64,000 nucleotides of DNA from Umbelopsis ramanniana AG (taxonomy: Eukaryota; Mucoromycota; Umbelopsidomycetes; Umbelopsidales; Umbelopsidaceae), in NCBI RefSeq assembly GCF_025399195.1, contig NW_026252091.1, forward strand, positions 186,001-250,000, read 5' to 3'. The position numbers were made by a program, and so were the translations under genes. Below are positions 11,446-21,659 of this stretch, piece after piece (position 1 is the first letter of the stretch; each line of letters begins with the position of its first letter). The notes under the pieces are model-generated. The model searched no databases, was not told the origin of the DNA, and saw only the letters and a list, made by a program, of their open reading frames with translations.

Positions 11446-11687
11446 CCGACTCTTACTTAATGTCACAATAGCATAGCACTCATATTATTCAGTACCATCA
11501 GTATCTTCAGCAGTAAAAATCTCTCTCTCCCAAAAAACCTTAAGTCATTGGCATTCACCTGACATTCTTAAAACTACATTACTTCACAACACGTACAATC
11601 AAATTGCAAATTTTATTGAAATGCCCGCAACGACATAGAGTACTATATAGCTATCAAGCAAAGTGCTAGCAACTGCACCTAAGCAAC
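11446..11687. other. convergent 3' flanks
   Basis: AT-rich space between the stop codons of the LAGLIDADG gene (+) and RPL7 (-). No gene seen. Confidence 0.6.
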
Positions 11688-13384
11688 TTAGTTCATGGAT
11701 TGGACAAGGTTGTTGATGAAGTGCTCACGATTGCCGCTGATCGGAGAAAGAAAAAAATAGAGTTATTTCCTAATTCGGATGTGCAGTCACAAAATTTATA
11801 CAAATCTATTCTTTAAACTTACGTGTCGCCACCCTCAACGAAGTGAAGGAACTTGCGCTTATGGAATCCACCGTTGGGGTTGGAGAGCTTGAAGGGCCAA
11901 AGAAAATTATTGCACACTTTAAAGTTAGGACCGACACACGTGATCTTCGGAGTTTGAAATGATAAAGAGGTTAGTATTTCAAGTCAAGGAAGTAGGATGA
12001 GCAAGTCGGAGTTTGAAATGCTAAAGAGGGTAGCATTTCAAGTCAAGGAAGAGCAGGGGGGGGGATATTTACCTCGTGGATGAGATCCTCAACGCAGATG
12101 ATACCGTACTTGCCAAGGACTTGCTCGATGACAGCGTTATCGTAGAGAGGGATGCGCTGCTTGTTGACCTTTCCGTATCCACGCTTGTAGATGAGTTCAC
12201 GGATGGTCTTCAAGTTAGGGGTACCGTAAGCGACGTAGGGCTCGACCAATTGAAGCATCTGAGCGGTAGCGTGGGTGAGACGGAGGAAGACACCGTTGTT
12301 GATCTGGAGAAGACGGAGCAACTGGAGGACCTTGCGGGGCTTGGGAGCGATGTGGTTGATACCCTTGATACGGACAACGAAGACGAGCTTGGGCTGGGCG
12401 GGAACGTAGAAGTTACCGTTGGACTTGGCCTGACGACGGAGACGGACCTCATCGGCTTCCTTGGCACGGTACTCACGGACGTACTGGTCAGCACGCTTGA
12501 AGATGACGTTGCGCTTAGCACGTTGAGCCTGGTGGTGGGATGAGTTAGTTATATGTGTAGAGGCATGCAGTAGCGATGAGGAATGAAACAGTTGCGCGTC
12601 AGCCCCGAAAGATGGTATTGAAGACCACATTGCAATTAAGCTAGTCGTTCGTTTGGTTGTTCCGTATCATCACACTTGCAACAAGTTTCATTCCGCATGG
12701 CACGGGAGAGAGATAATTACCTTCTTGAGCTCGACCTTCTTGGCAGCGGCTTCAGCAGCGGACTTTTCGTTGGACTTTCTCTTCTTGAGAAGAGTTTCGG
12801 GAACGAGAACTTGCTCAGCGGTGGGGACGGTACTGTTGTTGGCAACGAGAACATACGAGATGAAATCAATACTTGTCAGTGTCCATGAAAACTTTGTCAA
12901 TAACATCGGATGCTGTGAAAAGCGCGAGGGCGATTCTTAGCGAAAAGAAGAGTGTAATCCGATGAATGTATTTAGTTGAAGCAATGTGTTGTTTCTGCTG
13001 TTTGGGTTTGAAAGATCTTGCACGAGCGAGGGATACAGAAAATTTTTTTTGTATATCGCAAGAGTCAGAAATCATCAGGTCCAAAGGCAGTACATCGCAT
13101 CAACAGAATCCCCAGTACTTGATTCTTGGACAGAACGAGACTGGGATGACAGTAGGCCAGATTGCTCTGGCACTACCACATGCTGTATTTCAGGATAACA
13201 GAAAGGACTTCCGTAGATCCCATTTCCTGGAGATTGGCAAGGCAGATCTCCAGACAAAAGTATTGACACACCAAGAGTCTCCCCAATACGAATCGAATGA
13301 ATCGAATGCTTGGATCGCGAGAGACCTAGAACGGGTAGAAGATAGAGTGAGATAAACAAAAGCGATACATTACGTGCCAGCCAT
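11688..13384 (-). CDS. RPL7: 60S ribosomal protein L7 (uL30)
   Basis: Five exons on the minus strand (13384-13374, 12832-12721, 12528-12073, 11944-11823, 11736-11688) join to 249 residues, the usual length of eukaryotic L7. Recognisable blocks are [19 protein letters not shown], the basic [16 protein letters not shown] segment, [63 protein letters not shown] and [15 protein letters not shown]. It is part of the large ribosomal subunit and binds 25S/5S rRNA. The first coding exon is only 11 nt (M-A-G-T with a split codon), followed by a 541-base intron; a long first intron near the ATG is common in fungal ribosomal protein genes. This first exon is the least certain part. Intron 2 (192 bases) carries a candidate snoRNA, as RPL7 introns do in budding yeast. 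Confidence 0.95.
12591..12682 (-). ncRNA. candidate intronic box C/D snoRNA
   Basis: Inside intron 2 of RPL7, on the sense strand, a C box GTGATGA (12673-12667) and a D box CTGA (12602-12599) are about 70 bases apart. They are bracketed by complementary GTTGC (12682-12678) and GCAAC (12595-12591), a short terminal stem. Directly upstream of the D box is ACCATCTTTCGGG, which is complementary over 13 bases to the deeply conserved large-subunit rRNA segment CCCGAAAGATGGT (recalled from memory of 25S/28S rRNA). One unpaired G separates this guide from the D box. Yeast RPL7A and RPL7B introns host snR39 and snR59, so the location fits. No clear C' or D' box was found; the exact methylated base is not assigned. 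Confidence 0.55.
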
Positions 13385-14189
13385 TGAAATGAGTTGCGGG
13401 AGAGAGAAAGTTTTAATGGTGCGAAGAGTGGAAAATTTTTTATGTCTAGGCGGGGAAAGAAAAACAGCCAAGCCACCGAAATGAAAATTTTCAGTGTGAC
13501 TTTGAGTGTGGTTTCCACCTCAGCTTTGGCAGAGGCGAAGGCTATAGTCGAATGCCGTGGTGCAACTATGTTATCTTTTGTATAGAAAAAAATTAATGAG
13601 GGGTAATGGAGAAGCTTCGTAGATACAGTGTTCCCAGAAACGTTTTAGCGCTTATTGTAACAACCTTGTGTAAATGTCTGTAGGAAGTAAACTGACACAG
13701 CTTGTAGAGTTAATTCTTACCGAGGACCAACGGTATGGCATGGCGCTTATCACTGCATGGTTTGAAGCCATGCTTGAGTGAATAAAATGATATATCGGCT
13801 TGTGGCAGCCAAATTGAATAGGACACGTTTGTCCATCGGGACTAAAATTTTTTTTTTTGCTACGGTTCGAAAATGATGTTTTATTTAGACTTGGTATTAA
13901 TTCTCTGGAGCATTGATGTCAAGGAGAAAAGTTGCTTTTTATTACTAAAGTACGGAAAGCTATATAGATTTATATGCACGTGATGTGAATACATAACATT
14001 GAGTAATGGAAAGGCAGGGCAGTATTTGCGGCCTTACTGCCTTGAGCCATGCAACATATGCGGCATGTTTCTGTTGGTAGATTTTTTTTTTTGTATGGAA
14101 TTTATTGAGCGCCGGTACTTTTAAATAAATTTCTGGCGCTTATGTTTCTGTTGGTAGAGACAAGCGGCACAATGAAAGTGGCTGTTGGC
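13385..14189. other. RPL7 upstream region, no gene
   Basis: Promoter side of RPL7 followed by AT-rich sequence with poly-T runs. No reading frame with a recognisable domain. Confidence 0.5.
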
Positions 14190-14295
14190 AGCAACCTTTT
14201 GCGTACTGCACTTTCTCGCATACTGTCTCTGTCAGGGACTCGTAGATTCCTATGAGAACAGCTGCGATTTCCTTCGGCACAATCGATACCCATAT
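14190..14295 (-). pseudogene. fragment of a second LAGLIDADG/KNPEK-family gene
   Basis: On the minus strand about 98 bases match 9062-9160 of the intact gene with roughly 88% identity by hand count. They encode VPKEIAAVL, YESLTE and VCEKVQYAK. Eight of the eleven base substitutions are synonymous, so this copy diverged while still under protein-level selection and later lost the rest of the gene. Similarity ends abruptly on both sides. The fragment shows that the family has, or had, more than one member in this genome. Confidence 0.8.
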
Positions 14296-14379
14296 ATCCT
14301 TGTGATGCAGCTCGCCTTTCCCTTCCTGCAGCTCAAGTTGGAGGTATGCATTGCTCGGCGAAGGAGCCCTGGAGACTTT

Positions 14380-16690
14380 TTGAAAAAAGTGGGGCCAAGA
14401 GAGGATGTGGGTTTGAAGAGGCGCAAACGGCCAGCTTTATATATGTCTTCAGCTTTACATTTGTTTACAATGGCTGTTGGGGCGTTTGCAATATCTGAAA
14501 GGAACCTGCGCCGCCTGGTGGGGCCTGTGGGACATGTTGTCAAGGCAAGCTACCAATGTTGTTGGGTGACAGTGAAAAAAAGAGTTCACCTCCAATAACG
14601 CTTGATTATTTACGACTCTTTTTTGGGTAGCGGTATGTACAGACATTAGCTACAAAGTATTGAAGTTTCATTGGTTAAACAGTTACAATACCTCATAGAG
14701 AAAGGTTTGTCTTCGACATGGGCAGACTTGGCTCGTCTTGTACTCATCCACATGCAGAACAGTTGCGAATTTCGCAATGCAGTTCCACAAAGCTTCATTT
14801 GGCATTGGTGGCTGTCCCTTTCTTACCATTTCCCCAAGCCACTACTGTCACTTCTGCAGGAGACACTGGAAGTTGCCGTGGTGGATCACTGACCTTTTTC
14901 ATACGAGGCATGTGGGTTTCCGGTGTCAATAGTGTGTTCTTGAAGGTAGCCATTGCTGACTGAAGTGACATTTCCCTTGTTCTGTGCCATCGTCTATAGA
15001 ACTGGCCCAGCTATGTAAATTATCGTAAGGTATTGCTCCCACCCCTCAACGCTGTCCCGCACAATTTCCGGTAGCTCAAATATGTGTGGTGGTTGGCCGA
15101 TAGCATCATCCGAGTTACTAGCACTGTTATTGCGACCGTCTATGGCATGGCCATCCGACTTACCAGCACTGTTATTGCGACCGTCTATGACATGGCCATC
15201 ATCAAACAAGGAATTTTCTACGTTGTCTCGCTCAGCATAGTAAATATGCTCTAGGCGATCCATTGCTATGGATAGCCGCTTGCTCCGACATGATATGACC
15301 CACATCGCCTTGATATTCGATGGCTGCTCATGATCTTCATCCTCATCATCACTTTCTTCAGCCGTTCCGCTTTCACCAGTTGTTACATTGGCCCCAAACC
15401 CGTCTGTAGTCATTGCTAATGTGTGAAAATCCTCATGGATGCCAAGAGTTGACAACTAAAAGATTTGCCCCCACAGGCAACTGGTCGTCATCCCAGACAA
15501 GCTGACCTCGTCTTGGGCGACCTCTTGGTACGACAATTGATGGACGTCCAACTTGTATAGTGCTTCTTCATTGCACGGTTGAATATACGATTGTCGTAAA
15601 TAGAAAAGGATCTCCTGGTCAGCTTGGTTGTCATCTTGTATTCCGGAAAGAGGACAAAGCGCGTAGAGTTGCGGAGAGCATTTTGACATTTCAAAAATGA
15701 CAAATAACACAGCTTGGACAAAAGGAGAATGCTAGCCTTCCCATATTCCGTTTTCCAAGGAACTTTATGCGGCGGTCTTGTGTGAGAGGAACAAGGAGTA
15801 ATGCACCTATAGCTCGGCGATGTTGTAATAGAGTCTGTCAACAGGAATATATTTCGTTTATCCAAAGCTGACCATCCTGTCGTTGCGTTACCAAGAGGTT
15901 CACTTTCATTGTCGCTATCAGTACAGTTGTCATCACTGTTAAAATCAAAATCTTCATCATCGCTATTTTCGTCTTCGTTTCCATCATCTGGTGCTTCATC
16001 AGCTTGGACTACTTCTTCATGGAGTAGACATGATATTGCTCCAGGTCTGAATCGGGAGGTATCTGCTCATGATTGACGTCCGCATAACGCTTGTCTGACG
16101 AACAGGCGGCAGAAATGACGAGCATATGAATGCGATTAAAAAGGGTAAAAGTCATTTGGTTTATTCGTTTATGCTTGACACACCTTGATCCAAATCCTCG
16201 GGGATGTACTCTTCAACGAACGCCTGACGAACGCCTGATACCTGAAGAAAATTTGCTTGTAGTTGAACGTTGAAATTAGCCACCATCGTACGAGCGTTAT
16301 ATCTCATGATTTGGAGAGTACAAAAGGTAGGGCGTTGAATTCCGTTTGGGTTATGTGATGCTGACTGAAGTTATCATCGTAAAGAGCTCAAAGTGTCCGT
16401 TGGCTGGACTCTTGTTCTGTCTGGAATGTCCAGAAACAATTTTTGTGCATACGTGAAAAGCGGTTGCCATTGAGCGGTGCTTGCAGGTAAATGATAATCT
16501 AGTGAAGCACATTTTATATTGAGAAACTGGAGCAGACAACATACAGTTCCAATCATGGCCATTGAGAAGAGAAAAGTTTTCAGTATTACCAGCATGCGCC
16601 AAATAGTAATTGATTAACAGGGAAGCCTGTCTACGCAAGAAAGATGCTGTAACGGCCAGCTCTTGGCAACAAATGAGCGTATTCATGGCG
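14380..16690 (-). pseudogene. broken Fanzor/TnpB-like gene (Mucorales type), tentative
   Basis: Minus-strand pieces in several frames follow one another in an order resembling the large TnpB-like proteins common in Mucorales genomes. From N- to C-terminus: RRQASLLINYYLAHA and LLNGHDWN near 16630-16550, LQIMRYNARTMVANF near 16300, an acidic SDDEDFDFNSDD stretch near 15960-15920, ELPEIVRDSVEGWEQYL near 15080, RRWHRTREM near 14995-14970, TVVAWGNGKKG at 14851-14816, and VLHVDEYKTSQVCPC at 14760-14716. TVVAWGDG-like and VDEYKTSQVC-like blocks are the RuvC-core/zinc-ribbon end of such proteins. More than one frame change and possibly spliced exons are involved; the gene looks broken. Family is inferred from memory of motif style, not from a search. 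Confidence 0.42.
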
Positions 16691-16699
16691 TAAGATAGA

Positions 16700-18897
16700 C
16701 TTTAGCCCTGTTCTTACTGTTTTTGTACCAGTCAGTGTACTGTACTGTAAGGTTTCTAGAGAGCAAGGTCAAATAGACAAAAGTATAGTGGAAATGTAAA
16801 AGAACAATGCATTCAGTCCCCGATAGATGATTAAATATTTTTATATGTGGTACATCACATTGTGAAATTTTTCACCTCCTTCAGCATTGCATCGTTCATT
16901 CGGAACCCAGTAAGCTCAGGGCCAAACTCTGCTTGCGTTGGGTAGATGCTACTCTGTTTGTGCTAGGTGCGAGTCAATTTGACCACATATTTGTATGGTT
17001 ATTTGATCATCCAATGGCTCCTTCCCTGGCGCCATTTACCTTCAAGGGAGCGAGTTAAGTCGACCCTATTTTCAGTTACGGTCGACAGGGTTCATTTCAT
17101 GATATTATGTTATTTGTTGGCTGGCCTTATGCAGGCCATGTTTGAAGAATTGCTTTGCGGAACGCTTTATTTGCCTATCTTCATGGTAGAAAGTTCACGA
17201 TAGTATAAGTCAGTGATCACATGCAGATGCAATTACCCAAAAGTTACTACGCGAGATTGTCCACGTACTGAATATATCCTCCCCAAATGAATTCTACTAA
17301 ATCTTTACCAATCCAAGGAATTATGGCCTTATTGTCAAGTCAATCGTATATCACCCCCCATTTGTACCGCGGGCTAAGCCTGCCCCAACACCATGGCGCC
17401 TAGGACCCGATTTTAAAAAAAAGTAAGGTGCTCTCGCATTTCCATGTGCTCCTGAAAGAGTTTCGCTTAAATTTATATGGAGTTTTGAAAGAGGATCGCT
17501 TAAATTTATAGGTGGAGTTTTGAAGAAGGGATCGCTTAAATTTATATGTGGAGTTTCGAAACAGTAGAACTACAAATCTATCCGTGCGATTTAGTAAAGA
17601 CCATTGTAAGGAATCAAAGGCCCAGGGAGAGACAAGCGGCAGAATGTAGAAAAAAGGACTACATATGGGCTCGCTTGACATTGCTGAAGACGCTGCGCGT
17701 TGCTTCCTGGTGACCTTTGACGCGTACCCACAATCTCTTGGCAGCACGTGTAGAACTCGTCCACACCTAGTCCCTTGGAAACTGCCTTCTCATTGGAAAA
17801 AGAGATTCTGTCCGATACACATGCCGTGTCTTGCGACGCTCGCGGTCGAATCTTGCCTTCAGAGTGAGTTAGTAAAGCGCCTTCCTGCTGATGGTGAGAT
17901 TCACAACTCCTGGGCTGGTTTTGTAGCAACCGGGAGACTTTTTCCAATGCCGATGACTTTTGTTAGCTTTTGGGTCTTGGCCCGAACAGACTCTGTTGAA
18001 TGTTGCCTCGTTGTTCATGCTACAAAGATAGGTTGCGTTGCGTTGCTTAGCTTAGTCGGAGAGTTGGTTCTATCCCTGTAGTGAGCACCAACTTTACAGT
18101 GTATGGGTCACTTCAATCTTTGGCTGTAGCTGCTTCTGGTACTCTTTGTTGTCCTTTGAGGCATCCAAGGACCTGCAGAATATCGCGTTGGTTCCTGTCA
18201 AGACGTAACGCTTGACCTTGGAAGAAGTCGGTGCCAGTAGGATATCCATCGTTCCCTCGGTGGAGGTGCTGCGTGGTAGTCCTACACTTGCTCGATAACG
18301 ATGTATAAAGTCCACAGCAACCTTGATATCACTTTTTTTGCTTTTGGCAAAAGTGTTTGATGGTCGACACTTGCTGTAGGTCGGTAGAGTGTTCGGGGGG
18401 GGGGGCGAAAAAGTCCAAGTGATATCCATGCATATCATTTTGGCAGAGGCGCCAGCTTGAATCTCTTTGCAGGTGGAGTCCGGCTTCGGAAGACGAATAT
18501 TGGTTATTTTTCCAACTGCGAATTCAGAAACTGAGATATCTCATCCATCCCAGTCTTCTTCACCTTTGGTTTGATTACCTCCCACTGCTAAAAAATTTTC
18601 ATGATAATCCCCGTGATAAGCTGAAATGCTACGAGTCTGCTGTTCCACAGGAGCTGTAATATTGTCCTGGGTATATTTCGACGTGCAATATTGTCCTGGG
18701 TACATTTTGACGTGTTTGTTTCAGGCATGTTGTTCCAGCAGTGGAGACGACACATTGCTATTGTAGCCACTGCGGGGGATAACGCAAAAGCAAGACACAG
18801 GTAGATTAGCAGCTCCCGCCCAGGCTACTGAAAGAATTGTCAGTCACGCAACATGCATTTGGCCTGGCTTGGCCCGAAGGGACGGACTAAACCTTTC
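16700..18897. other. degenerate region, no intact gene
   Basis: About 2.2 kb of short frames on both strands. Minus-strand frames near 18590-18095 read as protein-like blocks (GMDEISQFLNSQLEK, IRLPKPDSTCKEI, KMICMDITWTF, NAIFCRSLDASKDNKEYQ) interrupted near an 11-base G run at 18395-18405. They may be another relic of the neighbouring TnpB-like gene class, the MICMD block being compatible with a RuvC-I strand, but this is weak. Frames around 17590-18080 on either strand have no recognisable content. Confidence 0.35.
17464..17566. repeat. three-copy 33-36 bp tandem repeat
   Basis: Units begin CGCTTAAATTTATA and end GGAGTTTTGAA plus a variable tail; copies start at 17464, 17497 and 17533. Confidence 0.9.
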
Positions 18898-18961
18898 TTA
18901 CCTTTACTCTTCCTTACCCTTACTCTTCCTTACCGTTACTCTTCCTTACCGTTACTCTTCC
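18898..18961 (+). repeat. 4 x 16-bp pyrimidine-rich leader repeat of nitrilase gene
   Basis: Four head-to-tail copies of TTACCNTTACTCTTCC end 14 bases before the nitrilase ATG. The variable base is T, C, G, G. The track is almost pure pyrimidine, so it forms the promoter or 5' leader; copy number could affect expression. Confidence 0.9.
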
Positions 18962-18975
18962 TTTCAACGGTTGCA

Positions 18976-20038
18976 ATGAAAGTCGCAGTTGCTCAAGTCG
19001 GTACACCAGCTTCTTGGAAGCCAGAAGACGCCATAACGAAGCTACGCGAGTATGCCAAAGATGCTGCAGAACAAGGAGTAGAGCATATCGTCTTTCCTGA
19101 AGCATATATAGGAGGCTATCCCAAAGGATCCACCTTCGGCGCTTATGTAGGTAACCGTACTCCTGAAGGCCGCAAGGAGTTTACCAGATACTTTAATGGT
19201 GCTATCACAGTGCCAGGACGTTATGTCGATCAATTGGCCGAGATATCCAGCAAGCATGGTATGTTCATGGTCGTTGGTGTTATCGAACGTGAAGAACACG
19301 GTGGTACGCTATACTGTACTGCGGTGTTCATTCATCCCGACCGGGGGTACGTGGGAAAACATAGAAAGGTACGTTGGCCGTTTAGAGTTTTGTTTGTCCA
19401 TCCCGTTTCCTGAACACCAAGCTATTTCAACGACAGCTAATGCCAACCGGCCTTGAGCGATTGATTTGGGGATGCGGTGACGGCTCCACTCTTCCCGTCA
19501 TTGAAACACAAACTGGAGTCCGTACGTCTGCGACCATCTGTTGGGAAAATTACATGCCTTTGCTGCGAGCGCATTACTACTCGAAAGGCGTCCAACTTTA
19601 TTGTGCGCCAACCGTGGATGATCGCGGTGTCTGGGCGTCGACTATGACGCATATAGCTCTAGAAGGCAGGTGCTTTGTATTATCAGCATGCCAATTTACT
19701 CAGCAATCGCATTATCCCGAGGACCATCCGTTTATTGAAAAAGACCCTCAAGCTATTGTCATTGCCGGAGGAAGTATGATTATTGGACCCATGGGCAACG
19801 TTTTGGCTGGCCCATTGCGTGAAACGGAAGGCTTGTTGGTGGCGGATATTGATCTGGATGATATTTCGGGGTAAGTGATAACGTAAAATGGTTATGCTTC
19901 ATATGGCTTTTCTAACCATGTGTGTGCAGTGGAAAGTTTGATATGGACGTCAGTGGTCATTACTCTAGATCCGATGTCTTTGGCCTGATGGTGGATGAAC
20001 GTGAGCAGACATTTCGCGCGGCCGGCCATGGTGTATGA
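18976..20038 (+). CDS. nitrilase-superfamily C-N hydrolase
   Basis: Three exons (18976-19368, 19437-19870, 19930-20038) give 311 residues, the usual nitrilase length. The catalytic triad is present: Glu42 in [11 protein letters not shown], Lys128 in YVGKHRK and Cys166 in [20 protein letters not shown] and the [10 protein letters not shown] segment are those of true nitrilases (branch 1: arylaceto/aliphatic nitrilases, plant NIT-like), which hydrolyse organic nitriles to acids and ammonia. Cyanide hydratase is a relative, but the short C-terminal tail and GSTFGAYVG favour a nitrilase. The ATG at 18976 starts directly with MKVAVAQVG, the normal N-terminus; an upstream in-frame ATG at 18853 would add a Leu/Pro-rich stretch read from the promoter repeats and is rejected. 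No targeting signal, so cytosolic. Confidence 0.93.
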
Positions 20039-20159
20039 AAACACAGTGTTCTTCCATTGGATCAATAAAGCCGATGAAGTGTCTCTTTGTCATTGCACTT
20101 TGTCATTGTAAATTGCATATATCCAAGATCAAAAGAAAAGGGATAGTTTTCATCGCAGA

Positions 20160-20402
20160 GATGACGCTACCACCATTGAAAAACATATTTATGCTCACTT
20201 CCGCAATCACTCTAGATATGCCACACACTAGATACCAATGGATGACGCTACCACCATTGAAAAACATATTTATGCTCACTTCCGCAATCACTCTAGATAT
20301 GTCACACACTAGATACCAATGGATGACGCTACCACCATTGAAAAACATATTAATGCTCACTTCCGCAATCACTCTAGATATAACACACACTAGATAGCAA
20401 TG
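20160..20402. repeat. 3 x 81-bp tandem repeat
   Basis: Three nearly identical 81-base units begin at 20160, 20241 and 20322, between the 3' ends of nitrilase and the phosphatase. As 81 is a multiple of three the array is open in frames on both strands, but it has no coding character beyond the repeat. Confidence 0.95.
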
Positions 20403-20466
20403 GATACAGTAGTATATTTACGGTTATATAATTAAAAAGGTCACAGCCGGGTCCTTGGGATGCCAC

Positions 20467-21417
20467 CTACGACATCAGGGCATCTGCTAGAGCTAAATAA
20501 CAAAAGTAATATTGAGAAGGTGCTTGCACCATGGTCACTCGTTGACGTCTAAACGAATCTGCAAGTTCAAAAATGTAATCCTGTCCATCATCTGCGAGCA
20601 CGCCTTGTTCCATCATGTTGGTTAAAGCAAGAGCTGAATCGATAACGCAAAAGGTTCCTGTCCTTCCACATCCGGCACTACAGTGAACTGTCACCGGCCC
20701 GCTTTGGGCATTCTGCGCTTGCAGATGGTTGGATAATTGAATCAGTTGCAGAATACTAGAGGTGGAGTCTAGGGCACTATGATCCTGCCATCCCAAGAAC
20801 TGTAATTGTGTGACGGACAACGTTGACGTTGAAGTATCGTCTTCGAATAGCTGAACCTGAATCCGACGAATGTGACACTCTGCATCATTGTGATATTCTT
20901 CTTGCTGCACACATTCCACCACCAGCTTCTTGGATCGGCCAAGTTTGAACACTTGTATTCTATCTTCCTCCCACGTTGGCCAATATCGCGCACATTTATG
21001 GCGACCGCCTTCAATTTCTGGAGTCAAACATACAATGACTGTACTGTGTTGCTCTAAAATCATGACCCAAAAATCAGAGATGCTTTCTTCCACCGGGCCC
21101 TGAGCAGCAATATAGGATCGAGGAATATTATAGGGGGGTGTGATGTGGCTTGCATTGATATAATCATTTGCTATACTATCAAGCACAACGCGAGTATGAT
21201 TGAAGGGTATGATATCTGAATAACGGTTTTTGTCCTGTAGGCTTGGTGAGAGCGCGGTGGAAAGAGAGAATGTGGATGTTGGGTCACGGGCATCTTTCAG
21301 GCGCTTTGACTGCAAAACCTGCAGATCACGAAAACATCCCTGGGCGTATGTAATACGTTCGGTTGGAGGCAAAGAAAGGAATCGCTTTAAAAATTGGGGA
21401 AAAAAGATGTTGCTCAT
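20467..21417 (-). CDS. classical protein tyrosine phosphatase
   Basis: A single exon of 316 residues covers one PTP domain. It contains KNRYSDIIPFNHTRV (substrate loop region), NDYINASHI, YIAAQGP, DFWVMI, the catalytic loop VHCSAGCGRTGTF (Cys nucleophile and Arg), and the Q-loop-like FRRQRVTMVQAPSQYYFCY. These are yeast Ptp1/fission-yeast Pyp-type enzymes that remove phosphate from phosphotyrosine, often on MAP kinases. The WPD loop reads GWQDHSALD: the general-acid Asp is kept but the Pro is replaced by Gln, which in known PTPs affects loop closure. There is no membrane segment or extra domain. It converges with the nitrilase gene. Confidence 0.95.
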   Translation of the reverse strand: MSNIFFPQFLKRFLSLPPTERITYAQGCFRDLQVLQSKRLKDARDPTSTFSLSTALSPSLQDKNRYSDIIPFNHTRVVLDSIANDYINASHITPPYNIPRSYIAAQGPVEESISDFWVMILEQHSTVIVCLTPEIEGGRHKCARYWPTWEEDRIQVFKLGRSKKLVVECVQQEEYHNDAECHIRRIQVQLFEDDTSTSTLSVTQLQFLGWQDHSALDSTSSILQLIQLSNHLQAQNAQSGPVTVHCSAGCGRTGTFCVIDSALALTNMMEQGVLADDGQDYIFELADSFRRQRVTMVQAPSQYYFCYLALADALMS

Positions 21418-21659
21418 GAATCAAAAAAAGGTGATATGGCACCAGCGCAGAAAAGCTAAATGAAAAATTACAAGTCACGCGCACCGACCGGTGCTTTGCA
21501 TCAGTGCAGATGCTCTCACTCCACTCGAAATCCAACAAAGGAAATATTGCATCTGGTGCTCGCTCATTATTACACTGTTAGTGGAAAAAGAATAAATGTA
21601 CAAGAGGTTCTAAGCCATCCTATGAAAGCATGTCTATCTTTCTGGAGTTTCAAACAAGA

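Noticed and set aside
12076-12543. 155-codon plus-strand frame antisense to RPL7
   Set aside because: Asp/Leu-rich shadow of the RPL7 coding strand; L7 on the minus strand is unmistakable.
17665-18081. 138-codon plus-strand frame and 118-codon minus-strand frame
   Set aside because: Neither shows a recognisable domain; both lie in the degenerate region and overlap each other.
20035-20397. 120-codon plus-strand frame after nitrilase and its 95-codon minus-strand mirror
   Set aside because: Both are produced by the 81-bp tandem repeat, whose period is a multiple of three; the plus frame starts inside the nitrilase stop region.
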